Positions 39,048 to 50,803 of a DNA stretch of 64,000 bases are shown here, in pieces; position 1 is the stretch's first letter; every line of letters starts with the position of its first letter. Below the pieces are notes generated by a model that was not told the origin of the DNA, did not search any database, and was given only the letters and a program-made list of their open reading frames with translations. Position numbers and translations under genes: made by a program. The stretch lies in contig VZRS01000311.1 of assembly GCA_013398055.1 (NCBI GenBank), positions 1 to 64,000 of the forward strand, given 5' to 3'. The stretch comes from Ifrita kowaldi (lineage: Eukaryota > Chordata > Aves > Passeriformes > Cinclosomatidae).

Positions 39048-39478
39048 CTTAGGGGAAAAAAAAAAGCGTACAAAGTTTATATTGCAACAGCTTTCCACAA
39101 GAGCACCTTTACTTATAAAACATTTGAAAACAAATTAGAAAAAACACTGCACTGACCAACAGGAATCCCCTGAATTTTGGAAGTGTGAAAAAAATAGTTG
39201 AGAAAGTCATCTCTTGGCTGCCCACATGAGGTTTATCTAGTTTGCAAGTTAACTGTGCCAGGGATGCCTGGACATCGACAGAGATCCAGCCTAAGTCCCA
39301 GAGCAAATGCTTTGTAGTCCAAAAGAATAAATAGACAAAAGCTTTGGTAACAATAAAATAAAATAAAAAATATCAGTGAGCTTTTTATGAATTTACTTCA
39401 ACCTCAATAAGAGGCTATGGTCAATTCTGCTTATGCATAATTGAGGGAAGGAAGATAAAAAGCTCTACCAAAACCTAC

Positions 39479-39590
39479 CGATTTATCAACAATCATAGGG
39501 TCAACATCAGCCAAACTTGCCCCAACTTTCACACGTTCTCGAAGGATTCCACTAGCCAAGTCTTCTGCTCTGAAGTTTAAAGGCAGGCAC
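39479..39590 (-). CDS. ATAD2B: ATAD2B exon 10 (linker before AAA1)
   Basis: This exon encodes CLPLNFRAEDLASGILRERV then KVGASLADVDPMIVDKS, the conserved linker leading into the first AAA+ domain. Differences from the human protein are conservative (M to L, N to I or V near DPM). Acceptor TTGAACAG, donor TCG|GTAGGT. Confidence 0.95.
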
Positions 39591-40537
39591 CTGTTCAACA
39601 ACAAACACCAAACAAATACAGTTCTTTTTTCACTGCTTGGAGAAGAAGAATCAAGAGATTAAATGCCTTGTACTACATAAAGACATAACCTTCCCAGATT
39701 GGTAAACAAAACTAATCTTTTTTTTGTGGCAATTATTGTTATCTATCTGGAAGTTCCTTAACATGAAGTTAGTTTTATGCTTCCGTACATATATTTCAAT
39801 GTGAAGAACCAGGCTGGACAGATCGACTAAACAGAGAAGAAACAATATTTCCTTCCTTTAAGCCCCTTTAAGCCCCGACACAGACACTACATCACGCCAA
39901 CTACACAGTTAAAGGAAGGAAGAAAGGTAGCAGTAAGACACAGGTTACACTCAGAACTACACTGCTGGTAGTTGCACGTTGCTTGAATTCCTTGCGATCG
40001 AAAAGGGAACAATGTGGCAGACAGGAAGAGATGGAAAAAAGCTGAGGAAAATTTTATTTCCTGCGGAATTTTCCTACTTAGGTATCTGTGGAGGTGAATA
40101 GATTTACTTATAGATCTTCCACTTTTAGATTACTGCTAAACATATGTAAGGTCAAAAAAAAATGCACTGGGTGTGTAGAATGCATGAACTGTTACACAAC
40201 AGGAAGAGTGAAGAGCTGGGAGTACAACTGAATTAGCTGGGACCAAGTTACACCAATGATAATATTTTAACCAACAGGAGTTGTCTTTTATAACCCAACT
40301 GAATCAAACAGCTATTTTTGTATTTCCATCTTTTTATCACTAGTATTAATTATCTACTCATAAGACTCCAAAATCTATATTAATATATAACCAGCACTCC
40401 TCCTAAACCATGTCTGCAGGTAATTACAGGCAGAATCAAAAGTCTGCAGAACTCATAAAACATTATAGACTAGTTCTGGTTTTTTTCTGATAAATAATAA
40501 AATTAAACCATTCTAAAGACCAAGGATATTCTGATAC

Positions 40538-40636
40538 CTATTTCTTGCTCTGGCTATGCTTTTAGATTTTCTTCTTTCAAAACGTTCTTCATCTGAAGAG
40601 GTTGTATCGCTGCTGTGAATGGCGTGCTTCTTTCTC
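40538..40636 (-). CDS. ATAD2B: ATAD2B exon 9 (basic and serine-rich)
   Basis: This exon encodes RRKKHAIHSSDTTSSDEERF then ERRKSKSIARARN. SSDTTSSDEE resembles a casein-kinase-2-type phosphorylation cluster flanked by basic residues (inference). Acceptor TTCCATAG, donor AATAG|GTATCA, which is moderate. Length 99 bases, phase 2 on both sides, so it could be skipped without a frameshift. Confidence 0.95.
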
Positions 40637-42412
40637 CTATGGAAGTGGCAAAACAAACAGAAAACAGTCTTTTTTGCAGTAGAATGGCATGTTTCGGTTC
40701 TTCCATAAAAATGAAACTGAAATGGCAAGTACAGTACTGCTCAGTAAGTACTGTAAATATTGACATGCCTGCAAATTCTAGCTTCATTAAGTATCAAAAT
40801 AATCTGAGAGGGAAACAACAGCTCTTACTGCCACAGCAATTAGCTGATTTCAACATGAACATTACTAGAACAGTAGAGCCCCATAAAAGGTGTGGTCCAG
40901 TCCATGTCACCTCAGCACTGTGATTTGAATATTCAGTAAATAAGCTGCAACTGTACTTAGGAAAGCTTCCAACCACTTTAGCCACCTCCAACATAACAGA
41001 TGTACCAAGATCTCCTTACTCAGTTTGATTTTTCCTTTAAATATTCTTTGAAAAAATTCCATACTTCACAAAGTATATGGTCTCTTTTTATGAGGTTATT
41101 AATTCTGAATAGCAGAACAGGTTCTCAAAATACCTGTACTTTTGACCTGAATCCAAGTACAATTACTATCCAAAGTCTGAATGAACCGTTTCTTATTTTA
41201 GTATGACAGTATTTCAGAAAACTGAGTATTTTAGAAATACAAGAGAATGTACATTAAATCTTCTGTACAAAAAGGTGTTGAGTTTGATATCGGTTTGAAA
41301 AATTCAGCACTTTTTTGCATGAAGAAGTTGGCTACTAGTAAAAAGTGTTGAATTTTAAGTGAATATAGTGAGCTGCATCATCTGTATGAACATGATAATG
41401 CACTGAATTAACTGGTTTTTGCCAATGGATAACATGGGCTATCAGTTTTACTGTTCAATGACCAAAAATTAGATACATTTCAAAATATATCAAAGAGAGG
41501 ATCACGCAATGGGGAAGACTTTTTATGACAGTGCCCTGACAAGAAGGGATAAAATGAGGGCTGAGTAATGAGTAGGTTAAAACTGAAGGGATAATAACTT
41601 TCACACTCTTCATATACGAATATTAAGTACAAGTCCAGAGATTATTCAAGGAGAAAAACCTTCAAGGAGAAAAAAAAATTACTCTTACTTGTATTACAAA
41701 GAAACTTTAGAATCCTAAGATTCAGCTACTACTTTATTTTCACTATGCCATTAAATTAAGCAATAAGACAAGAGTTTCAGCTATGCCTAGTACTCATTTA
41801 CTTGGATTCTGTTCATGGACAGATTTGTCCTTTTGAAGCTTTTAGTAAGTTTATTTTTTAAAAAATGTTTAAAGCTGTAATCTCATCTGTTTTGTTACAT
41901 AAAGCCTACCAACAGTTTCCAAGACAACTTGGTACATTCCAGACTTCTTTGACACAAAACATAAGAGTCAAAAATTATGCTTGCTAAATATTTTATTAAA
42001 TTGTTGATAATTCTTGGATGGAATTTGAACTGAAAGAAAACAAAAAACATTAACCTGTTTTGCTTAGTTTTGTAGAACAGAAAGGGGATATTTGTTAAAC
42101 TGATGTGCTGGATTTAAATATTAAATATACAGCCTTACAGAAAAGGCTACATTGTGCCATGCAGAATTCTTTCCAGTACTTGCAGCACACCTGTTTCCAC
42201 GCTGTTTTGCACAAAGCTTCTACTGGGATTACGAAGTGCCATGACACTCCTGTTTGGATGCTGATCAGAGTCTGAATCTAGGATACAGTTCAAGACCCAC
42301 TCACATGAGTAAGTGAACTGTGCAACTTGCTCAGGAATGGTTCAAAAATCAAAAGCTACCAGAATGTACTAAAGGAAAGCAAACAATTACATACCAAAAG
42401 ACTGACATTTAC
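40637..42412 (-). other. ATAD2B: Intron 8 of ATAD2B
   Basis: About 1.8 kb of AT-rich sequence. I see no repeat, exon or RNA gene. Confidence 0.75.
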
Positions 42413-42488
42413 CTGATATGGCTTCTTCTTGCAGGAGATCTGTGAATATCAAATAGCGTATTTTCTCTCTTTTTTTGATGAGCTGGCA
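42413..42488 (-). CDS. ATAD2B: ATAD2B exon 8
   Basis: This exon encodes VPAHQKKRENTLFDIHRSPA then RRSHI and two bases of an arginine codon. It matches human ATAD2B exactly as I recall it. Acceptor ATGTTACAG, donor ATCAG|GTAAAT. Confidence 0.95.
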
Positions 42489-42721
42489 CTGTAACATCAA
42501 TTACAAAAGAATTATAAACTAATCTAAATGCAGCACAGAAGTGCTAGATTATCACTTCATCAATAAGGTTATCACTGATTTCTCCAAAATCTTAACTTAA
42601 GGAAAGAATTGGGCAGGGGACTTTGTCACTATCACTGTACTTGGCTGGATGCAGGCACAGGAATTCCATCCTCATCCTCCTCAAATTATCAGAGCTGTGT
42701 CTGTCATGGCACAGAATGTAA

Positions 42722-43513
42722 CTCATCCGGGGCACTAGCATTTTTAGTTTATTTGCAGGACATGAAATTCCATACATAAACCTCTTCATAGTTGATAATA
42801 TAGGACATCTTGAAATTTCTATGAACAAATAAACCACAGCAGTTCTCTATCAGAGAAATCATATTCTATGATCCCCTGACTTGCAGAAATGGTTCAAAGC
42901 TGCATCAGGGCAAACTCAAACTTGACAGGAATAAGCATTTCTTTACTAAGAGGGTGGTCCAACACTGGAACAGGCTTCCTAAAGAAGCGGTCGATGCCCC
43001 AAGCCTGTCATAAGAGGCGTTTGGACAATGCCCTGAATAACACGGTTTTGGTCAACCCTGAAGCGGTCAGGCAGTTGGACTAGATGATCACTGTAGATTC
43101 CTTCCAACTGAAATACTTTAAAGTTCTCACCTGTGATAACTGCTGCTATGCCATTTATCTACAGCTATGAATTAGGCTTACCACTGAAGAAGAGAAGCAG
43201 GCATAACAGCAACTATTTTTTCTATGTAACCACCTAATTTATTAGATTGCTTTCTGCCAAGTATTTCTTGACTTAAACCCCGTTCACCTCCAACCCTGAG
43301 CCCAGCACAGGGCAGTACCTACACAGTTCAATGAGGCAGCAATGCCATCACCACTGACAAACTGACAGACTGTGTCTCAGCAGTCCCATCCACATGGTGA
43401 ACCACAACAGGGCAGGATGGAAATCATACAGTGCTGCATCTCTGTTACTCGGTCAGGGGTGAGGAGTAGCCATCCAACTATTCCCTCCCCACATCCATGG
43501 TATTCCTGCAGGT
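42722..43513 (+). repeat. 792-base direct repeat, copy 1
   Basis: It begins CTCATCCGGGGCACTAGC and ends TATTCCTGCAGGT, followed at once by a single N at 43514 and copy 2. I see no difference between the copies along their length, and conceptual translations of matching frames in both are identical. Confidence 0.95.
42866..43125 (+). repeat. CR1 LINE 3' fragment (in duplicated block, copy 1)
   Basis: CTTTACTAAGAGGGTGGTCC, AACACTGGAACAGGCTTCCT, AAGAAGCGGTCGATGCCCCA, GGACTAGATGATCACTGTAG and ATTCCTTCCAACTGAAATAC follow the CR1 3' untranslated order. The terminal octamers are eroded. Sense on the plus strand. Confidence 0.9.
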
Positions 43514-43514
43514 N

Positions 43515-44306
43515 CTCATCCGGGGCACTAGCATTTTTAGTTTATTTGCAGGACATGAAATTCCATACATAAACCTCTTCATAGTTGATAATATAGGACA
43601 TCTTGAAATTTCTATGAACAAATAAACCACAGCAGTTCTCTATCAGAGAAATCATATTCTATGATCCCCTGACTTGCAGAAATGGTTCAAAGCTGCATCA
43701 GGGCAAACTCAAACTTGACAGGAATAAGCATTTCTTTACTAAGAGGGTGGTCCAACACTGGAACAGGCTTCCTAAAGAAGCGGTCGATGCCCCAAGCCTG
43801 TCATAAGAGGCGTTTGGACAATGCCCTGAATAACACGGTTTTGGTCAACCCTGAAGCGGTCAGGCAGTTGGACTAGATGATCACTGTAGATTCCTTCCAA
43901 CTGAAATACTTTAAAGTTCTCACCTGTGATAACTGCTGCTATGCCATTTATCTACAGCTATGAATTAGGCTTACCACTGAAGAAGAGAAGCAGGCATAAC
44001 AGCAACTATTTTTTCTATGTAACCACCTAATTTATTAGATTGCTTTCTGCCAAGTATTTCTTGACTTAAACCCCGTTCACCTCCAACCCTGAGCCCAGCA
44101 CAGGGCAGTACCTACACAGTTCAATGAGGCAGCAATGCCATCACCACTGACAAACTGACAGACTGTGTCTCAGCAGTCCCATCCACATGGTGAACCACAA
44201 CAGGGCAGGATGGAAATCATACAGTGCTGCATCTCTGTTACTCGGTCAGGGGTGAGGAGTAGCCATCCAACTATTCCCTCCCCACATCCATGGTATTCCT
44301 GCAGGT
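43515..44306 (+). repeat. 792-base direct repeat, copy 2
   Basis: Same sequence as 42722-43513 at a constant offset of 793. It continues directly (CAGAAGAGCAG) toward exon 7, while copy 1 connects to exon 8. This is what two overlapping contig ends look like when a scaffolder joins them without merging. Confidence 0.95.
43659..43918 (+). repeat. CR1 LINE 3' fragment (in duplicated block, copy 2)
   Basis: Identical to the CR1 fragment at 42866-43125. It should be counted once if the duplication is artefactual. Confidence 0.88.
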
Positions 44307-44346
44307 CAGAAGAGCAGAACAGCCTGAGCACTGTCTGCTTCCTCAC

Positions 44347-44463
44347 CTATTGGAGGGGCCTGGTATCTCTCAACAGTTTTTCTCTGTCTGAGATTATACG
44401 GCCGATCGTTTTCTTCCCCCTCAGCTTCTTCTACTTCTATATCTCCATCTTCTTCCTGAGACT
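44347..44463 (-). CDS. ATAD2B: ATAD2B exon 7 (acidic tract)
   Basis: This exon encodes ESQEEDGDIEVEEAEGEEND followed by RPYNLRQRKTVERYQAPPI. The strongly acidic first half is conserved in the ATAD2 family (Yta7 also carries an acidic N-terminus); acidic tracts in this family are thought to contact histones. Acceptor CCCAACAG, donor AATAG|GTGAGG. At 117 bases and phase 1 on both sides it could be skipped in frame. The duplicated block at 42722-44306 ends only 40 bases from this exon's donor. Confidence 0.95.
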
Positions 44464-46261
44464 CTGTTGGGGGATAAAAATACTTTCAGAACACTTCCAC
44501 TTCATGTCAGAGCTACTTTCATCCTAAAAAATTAACATTTTAATGGTCACTGAGAATTACTGCCTATATATTAATTAATACTAATTGGCAGACCACTGGA
44601 AATTTGAAGACCACAATAAATCTACAGCACATTGTCAAATTTCCTTCTAGTTTTTTACAGAAGATTCTGGAAAGGCAAAAGAAAGAAAAATAAATACATT
44701 CAAAACAGCTTTAGTAGTAAATAGTACTTCAAATATCACTTCTATCTGCTATATTTTTCCTTCAATAATTATCCTTAAAATTAAGGATAATGCCTTTCTT
44801 CTCTTTTGCATAGGAGCCTCAATAAAACAAGTATTTAACACAGCATGAAAATAAGTACAACCTTATGATTCACAGTATCATCTTTACACAAAGCAAAGGA
44901 ACACAGAAATACACTTTATACACTTCGTGTATAAAGGCACAGGATCAGAATTTCCATCCATGGATCTCAGAACTAGGACCGCATTCTTATTCACTGGGAC
45001 ACACCACACCTTCCACAGCAGTTTTAGTTAAAAACTGAGATGCACTATTCTGAAACCTGTATGGATGCCTAAAGTTTAAGTCTGATTTCTTAAGGTGGCC
45101 AAGCATGATGCTGATCAGGCCACCAAAGTTAGCCACAATCCCTTCTTTCCCAGTAATTTTGGAACCCATTGACCAGTTTCGTTCAGATTTTTAAAGTAAA
45201 GTCCAATTTCAAATACAGCTGTGCACCTACAAGCCTTCTAAAATCGATGGACAGAAAACAGACTTTAATTAATACCTTCCCCCAAAGGAAGGATGCAGGC
45301 CTAACTATTACAAATTCTTTCTGGTAACTGCCACTCAGCACATGAGAACATATCAAGTCAGTTACACCACACATAGTTGTAGACTACATTGATCACATCC
45401 TAGCTTCCACCAGATCATTACAAGGAATGTAAGGAAAGCTCCAACGACTTAGTGTTACAAAAAATGGAAGGAAGGATACGTATACAAACATTTAGAAACC
45501 AGGCATTGCTCTGCTTTCTGTAGTGCTATATATTGCTATCTTATGTGAAGAACTTTGTTTTGTAAGTATTTGAGACAAGCCCCTACAATTTTTTACAACC
45601 CATACCTTCTTCTTCGCCTTCTGTGGACACTTCATGGTGGTTCTGAATCCCATAGCTATTTCTCCTCAGTGATTTCCTCCTTCTTTTCACTCGAGAATAC
45701 ATATCCATGTTTTCCTGGAATAAAATTCACATGCACTCCCATCAGTACTGTCCCATGTCACTCACAGTCTTAGTCCCAGTGCAGTAAGTAATGCTCCACA
45801 CAATCTCTAGCCCTCAAGTGTTTTTCCAGCAGAGCTCTCCACAGGTAGACTATAAAAGCAGACTCATTTAACAGTGCTAAAGTAAGTGTCTCAGATAGTA
45901 CGTAGTCCATCTAATACAGAGTAACATCAGAATCAAGCTGTTTTCACGAAAAAAGCAGATGACAGTCCCTGGCCCTGTTTCCAGGCTACCAGAGTGTGCT
46001 TCACACAAAAGAAGAACCACCACAGCACAGCATGAGAGCATGACAGTGAATTTGTCAATAAAGAAAACATAATGTGTATATCCATTGATTTAGTTCTGAA
46101 TTTTAGTTTATCAAAGTCCAGTTCATCAAGTTTAATGGTATCCACTGAAGAAAATCAGAAACCTTTAGACAGAGCTACAGGCAAATGTATGGTGTTTGCA
46201 AAAACAAACATGCTCTGCCTTGATATGACTTTATCCAAGATCTCAGAAACTCTGCACTTAC
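44464..46261 (-). other. ATAD2B: Introns 5 and 6 of ATAD2B
   Basis: Intron 6 (44464-45605) and intron 5 (45715-46261) show no recognisable repeat or additional exon. Confidence 0.75.
45606..45714 (-). CDS. ATAD2B: ATAD2B exon 6 (basic cluster, start of acidic tract)
   Basis: This exon encodes ENMDMYSRVKRRRKSLRRNS then YGIQNHHEVSTEGEEE. The KRRRKSLRR cluster is the best candidate nuclear localisation signal seen in the window (inference). The glutamate run starts the acidic tract that continues in exon 7. Acceptor TTATTCCAG, donor AAG|GTATGG. Confidence 0.96.
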
Positions 46262-46364
46262 AAATTCTGTATCTGTCCACATCCGTAGCCGCTCTACCTC
46301 CCCAGATCGCCTGTTCCTCCTGATGTTAATATTATCCATTTCCTGTAGGACAGCTTCAGCAGTA
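46262..46364 (-). CDS. ATAD2B: ATAD2B exon 5
   Basis: This exon encodes STAEAVLQEMDNINIRRNRR then SGEVERLRMWTDTEF, identical to the human protein as I recall it. The RRNRR cluster adds to the basic N-terminal region. Acceptor TGTTTTAG, donor TTT|GTAAGT. It ends in phase 0. Confidence 0.96.
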
Positions 46365-47332
46365 CTAAAACATATGCAACAGTTAACACACACAAAAAAG
46401 TCTTAAAACAGTAACATGCAGAACTTTTGACATAGCATCCAACATCTTAAGTTGTCTACCAATTAACTACAAACCCAACCATAACAAAACTGAAAGAACA
46501 TAAACTACGCAGTATGTAAAAGAAGAAATGCTGATGCTATTAAAGTTTGGGGTTCAAATTAGACAGTAGCATTTTAAAAGACTTTCTTAAAAATTTTGCT
46601 CAGTATAAATTGTAGCATATAAATTTGCAACTTCTGAGACATTAGATTAGGTGTCAGGTAAGATTAAATATGCAAAACAAGAAAGCAAAGCTTTTTACCT
46701 ATGTAATTATAATACTGGGAATGCAATTAATGCCTCCACCCCATAAGCTTTACAGTTTCTTACCATGGCCTCAAAAAGACACTGGAACATAAAGGATTTT
46801 CTTTTTGTTAAATCAGTAACATCTAGAATCTCATTGTTCCAAATTTGACCTCACTACCATTTCTCATCTACTATTTAATTAGTCAGCATTTTCATTATCT
46901 GGAGTATTTGTAAACAGCTGTCAAAACAATGGTGGTATATAAGCAATAACCCTGGCCAAGATGCTTCACTGCTAAGGAAGAGAACGACACAGTATTAGCC
47001 AGGCCAAGTCAATTATTTGGCCACCTGTCCTGAAGACCATGTTACTGCTCTCCATGGTGATTAGAGTTGCTTTCAACTGGAATTTTACTATATTTGTATA
47101 ATATTTGTAAGAGGACAGAAACTTTTGTTTCTTTTTTTTCAAGCTTTTTAAAAGTAAATCTAAAGGGTGAAAGCCTGCCTAGAAAGAAGACAGTGGAAGT
47201 TCTGGTGATGTAACTCAGTAAAGTCACGATTTCATTATGAGAGCTCCTCTCAATTTTAAACAATTCTTCCAAAACATCTGTGATGTGTGACAGAACCATT
47301 TCAAGTAAAATCATGCTGTAGTTTCCTACCAA

Positions 47333-47560
47333 AGAAAATAGGGTTGGAAGGGACCTGGAAAAGTCTAAGTGCTCTGCCAGACAAGACCACACTACAGAAT
47401 ATCTAAATAGTTCTTGACAGACTTTTGTCTAACCTGTTCTTAAAAACCTCCAATGATTATGGGACACACTGTTAACAGGATAAGCTCATATACAGACTTC
47501 AGTACCATGATCTTATCAAATTACAACCTTCATGGTAGACTTTTTCCTACTGTTGATGAA
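47333..47560 (-). repeat. CR1 LINE 3' fragment, old
   Basis: The plus strand begins AAATAGGGTTGGAAGGGACC, continues through AACCTGTTCTTAAAAACCTC and CAATGATTATGGGACACACT and fades out near CTTTTTCCTACTG. This is the reverse complement of the CR1 3' end, so the element is in the same orientation as ATAD2B. It is strongly diverged. Confidence 0.75.
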
Positions 47561-47784
47561 GAGGGGGAGATTCAACTGCAACTAGAAAAATAAATGTAAC
47601 TCAATATAAGTTTGCAAAATGATACCAAATAGTTACTGAGCAAGTTGAAAAAGAAAATTAAATTAATAAAAGATTCAACAGAATACATTTATCAATAGAG
47701 ATCATACTTGACAATAAAATGTTTATGTTTAAATCATTTTACAGCACTAGAGAAAGCAGTCTCTCACAGATTTGACTGTTAAAA

Positions 47785-47905
47785 CCTGTTTTACAGGTGG
47801 GAAAATCAGGACATATTAAGTGACCTGCCCAGGGCTACAGAGAAATAATATTTCAAAAATACGCATTTCTGGCTCCCATTCCTATGCTCAGACCAGACCG
47901 TGCCT
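47785..47905 (-). repeat. MIR-like SINE relic
   Basis: TTTTACAGGTGGGAAAATCA and TTAAGTGACCTGCCCAGGGC match the reverse complement of the MIR core (TTTTACAGATGAGGAAACTGAG, then TTAAGTGACTTGCCCAAGGTC). The downstream GGCTCCCATTCCTATGCTCA fits the tRNA-related part loosely. MIR elements predate amniote radiation, so a copy in a bird-like genome is a fossil that may persist through constraint or slow decay. Confidence 0.75.
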
Positions 47906-48433
47906 CCCTGTCTGACCTACTTTGTCTGCACAGTAAATGTCAAAAAGTGACACCCACCCTATGTGAATTATTAACAAATGGTAAAAAACAAAAACATAAG
48001 AAAGCTACAAACTTTTGATATTTCATGATCAAAATCATACAAGCAGAATCTAGAATGCTTCCAAGCACTGCTGCTAATCACCAATTTACATGACATTTAA
48101 GGTATCACTACATAAACAGGTTACCAAGAAACAAACTAGGGTGTGGATTTACAGCACTCAGGCACTCTCCAGTAACTGCCAACACACAGCTTTATCCAGG
48201 TGTAAACACAGAGTAACTTACTCCTCAATGGAAGCCTGGGAAGCTGCTTTGCATTTAGAGTGTGGATACCATGGCAGTCACAGCACAGACCCAGCTGTAA
48301 CTCAAACCACAATCTAGCTTGTCTCAGTGCATCCCCACAGTAAAACACAGACATGGCACTGGAACACAAGGGTTTCTAATTTTAAAAAATCATTAAGGTG
48401 CTTTGTGAATACAACTGTAGTATCCCCACATAC

Positions 48434-48587
48434 CTGTTTACTAGCTGATCAAACAATAAACTCTGATTCAAAGTTTCAAATCTGTTTTTCCTGGACCGAC
48501 AACTTTTTCTGACTTCTATATCTCCGTTTATGCAAGCATGGTCCCCATCTCCCTTTTTTTCCCCTCGAAGGGGGTGGCTTTTGAGAG
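48434..48587 (-). CDS. ATAD2B: ATAD2B exon 4
   Basis: This exon encodes SLKSHPLRGEKKGDGDHACI, then NGDIEVRKSCRSRKNRFETL and NQSLLFDQLVN. The basic KSCRSRKNRF cluster is a plausible part of a nuclear localisation signal. It matches human ATAD2B closely, with small substitutions (DLSC to DHAC, ESVNQ to ETLNQ). Acceptor TTCTCTTAG, donor AACAG|GTATGT. Confidence 0.95.
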
Positions 48588-49616
48588 CTAAGAGAAATTT
48601 GTATTACTACTTCAAAATGCAGGAAACAACATTTTCACAAACAAGAACTAATAAGAGAATACTTAGCAAGGACAATAAACCAAAGGTTATTAAGCACAGC
48701 ATGAGCTAAAGAACTGTATTTTTTTAATTCTTAAAGAAGTTTATTTTAAAAGTTATTTCTGCATATTCAAGTTTGTTTCCTTAGATGGTAATCTTATTTT
48801 ATGATGAAAATTTGGCATTCAATTAAGCATTCAATAGTTTTAAGTTAACATCAATACTAAAATGCACACTTGGCCCACAGTTTCAATTCTTAGTCTTTCA
48901 AATACAGTATCAAAAGGTCAGATACAACATATTGACTTCACAAGCAAATCTATACCAGCTACTTTGTACAGTGCCAAACAAAGAGATCCCACTGCTGATT
49001 GTTCCTTAGGCACCACAATAAATAATAAAGTACCAAATATGCTTAATGAAATAACACTTACATAGAGTCAACACAGAACTAAACAAGACAGAACTGATGA
49101 AAAAGGGACACATAAGACCAAGTGGGTTTAGCTGAGATAAGCAATGAAATGGCAAGTTTGTAAAGTACAAGCTTTTAGGAAGACTGTTCAAGGTAGCAGG
49201 AGCTGCAGACAAGGCAGGTCTCTCTAAAGCAATAGCAGAGTTACGTAATGTTAAGAACCACAGAAGGCCAAATTTCAGATGAGCAAAGAGAGTAAGTAAA
49301 TTAAAGAGACCAACTGGGAGAGGAAGGCCAAAATTAGTTTGTAACAGTAATTTGGGAATTAAGGAAAACATCGAGATCATGGCCAAGAGGTCTGAATTGA
49401 GAAGAGAAATGGATTTTCATCTAAAAATGTTCCCCATATCCACAAAGAGTATCCAAGATGGCAACAAGAGAAAACTGAGCCAAAACATTAACTTTTCTGG
49501 TCAAAACGGTCAAAGCAATCAGTAAAGTTATCAAAAACATATGTCACTGAAAATCGTTGACATGAAACTGTTCAATGTGAAAGTTAATACAAAAAGGTTT
49601 TCTATTATACACTTAC

Positions 49617-49663
49617 ATAAGCTACGTCCATTTGGTAGTGTAGCACCAGGCTGAGAAGTTAAC
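49617..49663 (-). CDS. ATAD2B: ATAD2B exon 3 (47-base small exon)
   Basis: This 47-base exon encodes LTSQPGATLPNGRSL and matches the human LTSQPGATLPNGHSGL segment. Acceptor TTTCCTAG, donor TTAT|GTAAGT (strong). It joins exon 2 by completing an AGG arginine codon and leaves one base for exon 4. Too short to be seen as an open frame on its own; phase continuity on both sides supports it. Confidence 0.93.
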
Positions 49664-50737
49664 CTAGGAAACAATCAGACACACAAATCATATTAACATT
49701 CCTCAGACGAGCAGAAGGCACACAGTGAAAATAGAACTTTGACTGTAAAATGCTCCATGATACTCTGATTTCAAAACTTTTGCAAGACGTAGCCTTGGAA
49801 GAGTCTGCTTCATGCCCAACACCTTAGTGAGAACAAAACTGCTCAATACCAATTATATGAATCCCTCCAACTGTCTAAGCATCTCTTTGATTACTCTCCC
49901 TAATCTTTCCTCATGCCCTTGTCCTGTTAACTCTCCCCTTAAATTTCAGAATAGAACCTTGGTACAGCTCTCCAAAGACAACCATCATTCCAACACCTCG
50001 GACAAACCAACAGAAGTAACAAAACTTTTGGGAAAAGTCTTAGTGACTCAAGATCACTGTTAAGCGCAGTGCTTTGGATTTTGGCAGAAACAACAAAAAA
50101 CTTCAGATGCTAAGACATGTTGCAGTGGGTTCTAAATGAGCAACAGTATGATTTTCCGTACCCTAGCCAAATTTCATTTGACACAATGATCTAAATTCTC
50201 CTGGCTGTATTAAATATTTCTTTTGGTATACTGAGATTTCTAGGAGGTCAAGTACAAGTCTACTCTTATAAACAAAAGAAACAGAAGGTGCATGAGTTTC
50301 AATACATTCCCAAAGACCACGGCACATTAATATGATAGATCTAATTCGTTCTGTTTTTAAAGAGCAAACTAAACAAAAGAAGAGGTCTATTTTGAAATTT
50401 ACATAGCTTTTAAGCAAACTTCATCCTAGCAGACGACAGTCCAGTAGTGATTTAGAGTCACCCTTATATACAAAGCATTACAAGAACAATTTTGACATGT
50501 ACATAAACATGAAATACGTATCTACAAAAGAATCAGTATCAACTGGAAGTTCATGAATCAGGAAGATACTGTGTACACTGTCTCGTAGTTACTTGTGATC
50601 ATGTAAGGAACCTTATGAACACAAGAATGCTTTGTAAAATACTATTAAATCAGAGTTATAAAATAAAATTAATCACTTCTGCTTCAAGTTATAAAAATGT
50701 GGCAGGACTGAGGCTATATTCAGTAAAATTTACTTAC

Positions 50738-50803
50738 TTGGCTGAACAACAATAGAATAAACTTGACCGTTACCCATTCCCGAGAGACGGTAACACTGAT
50801 TCC
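50738..50803 (-). other. Candidate cryptic or poison exon in intron 2
   Basis: On the minus strand, TTTTAATTAG precedes a 66-base stretch ending CAGCCAA|GTAAGTA, a strong donor. Spliced after exon 2 it would read ten residues (ESVLPSLGNG after the junction arginine) and then TAA. It is not in the known ATAD2B protein. The upstream polypyrimidine tract is poor. Confidence 0.25.

Larger units (their letters stand above)
35269..40537 (-). other. ATAD2B: Introns 9-14 of ATAD2B
   Basis: Six short introns (35269-36184, 36345-37121, 37211-37993, 38169-38931, 39048-39478, 39591-40537) separate the AAA1 exons. They are AT-rich and free of recognisable transposons. The A run at 35276-35291 supplies the polypyrimidine tract of exon 15 on the minus strand. 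Confidence 0.75.
42489..44346 (-). other. ATAD2B: Intron 7 of ATAD2B, inflated by a duplicated block
   Basis: The intron measures 1,858 bases, but 793 of these come from a direct duplication with an N at its junction. If the duplication is an assembly error, the true intron is about 1,065 bases. Each copy contains the same CR1 fragment. No exon lies in the duplicated part, so the coding sequence is not affected. Confidence 0.85.
46365..48433 (-). other. ATAD2B: Intron 4 of ATAD2B
   Basis: About 2.1 kb, holding an old CR1 fragment (47333-47560) and a MIR-like SINE relic (47785-47905). The rest is AT-rich and featureless. Confidence 0.8.

Noticed and set aside
42889..43876. Two identical 64-codon frames that look like a gene pair
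   Set aside because: Both are the CR1 3' region counted twice because of the duplicated block.
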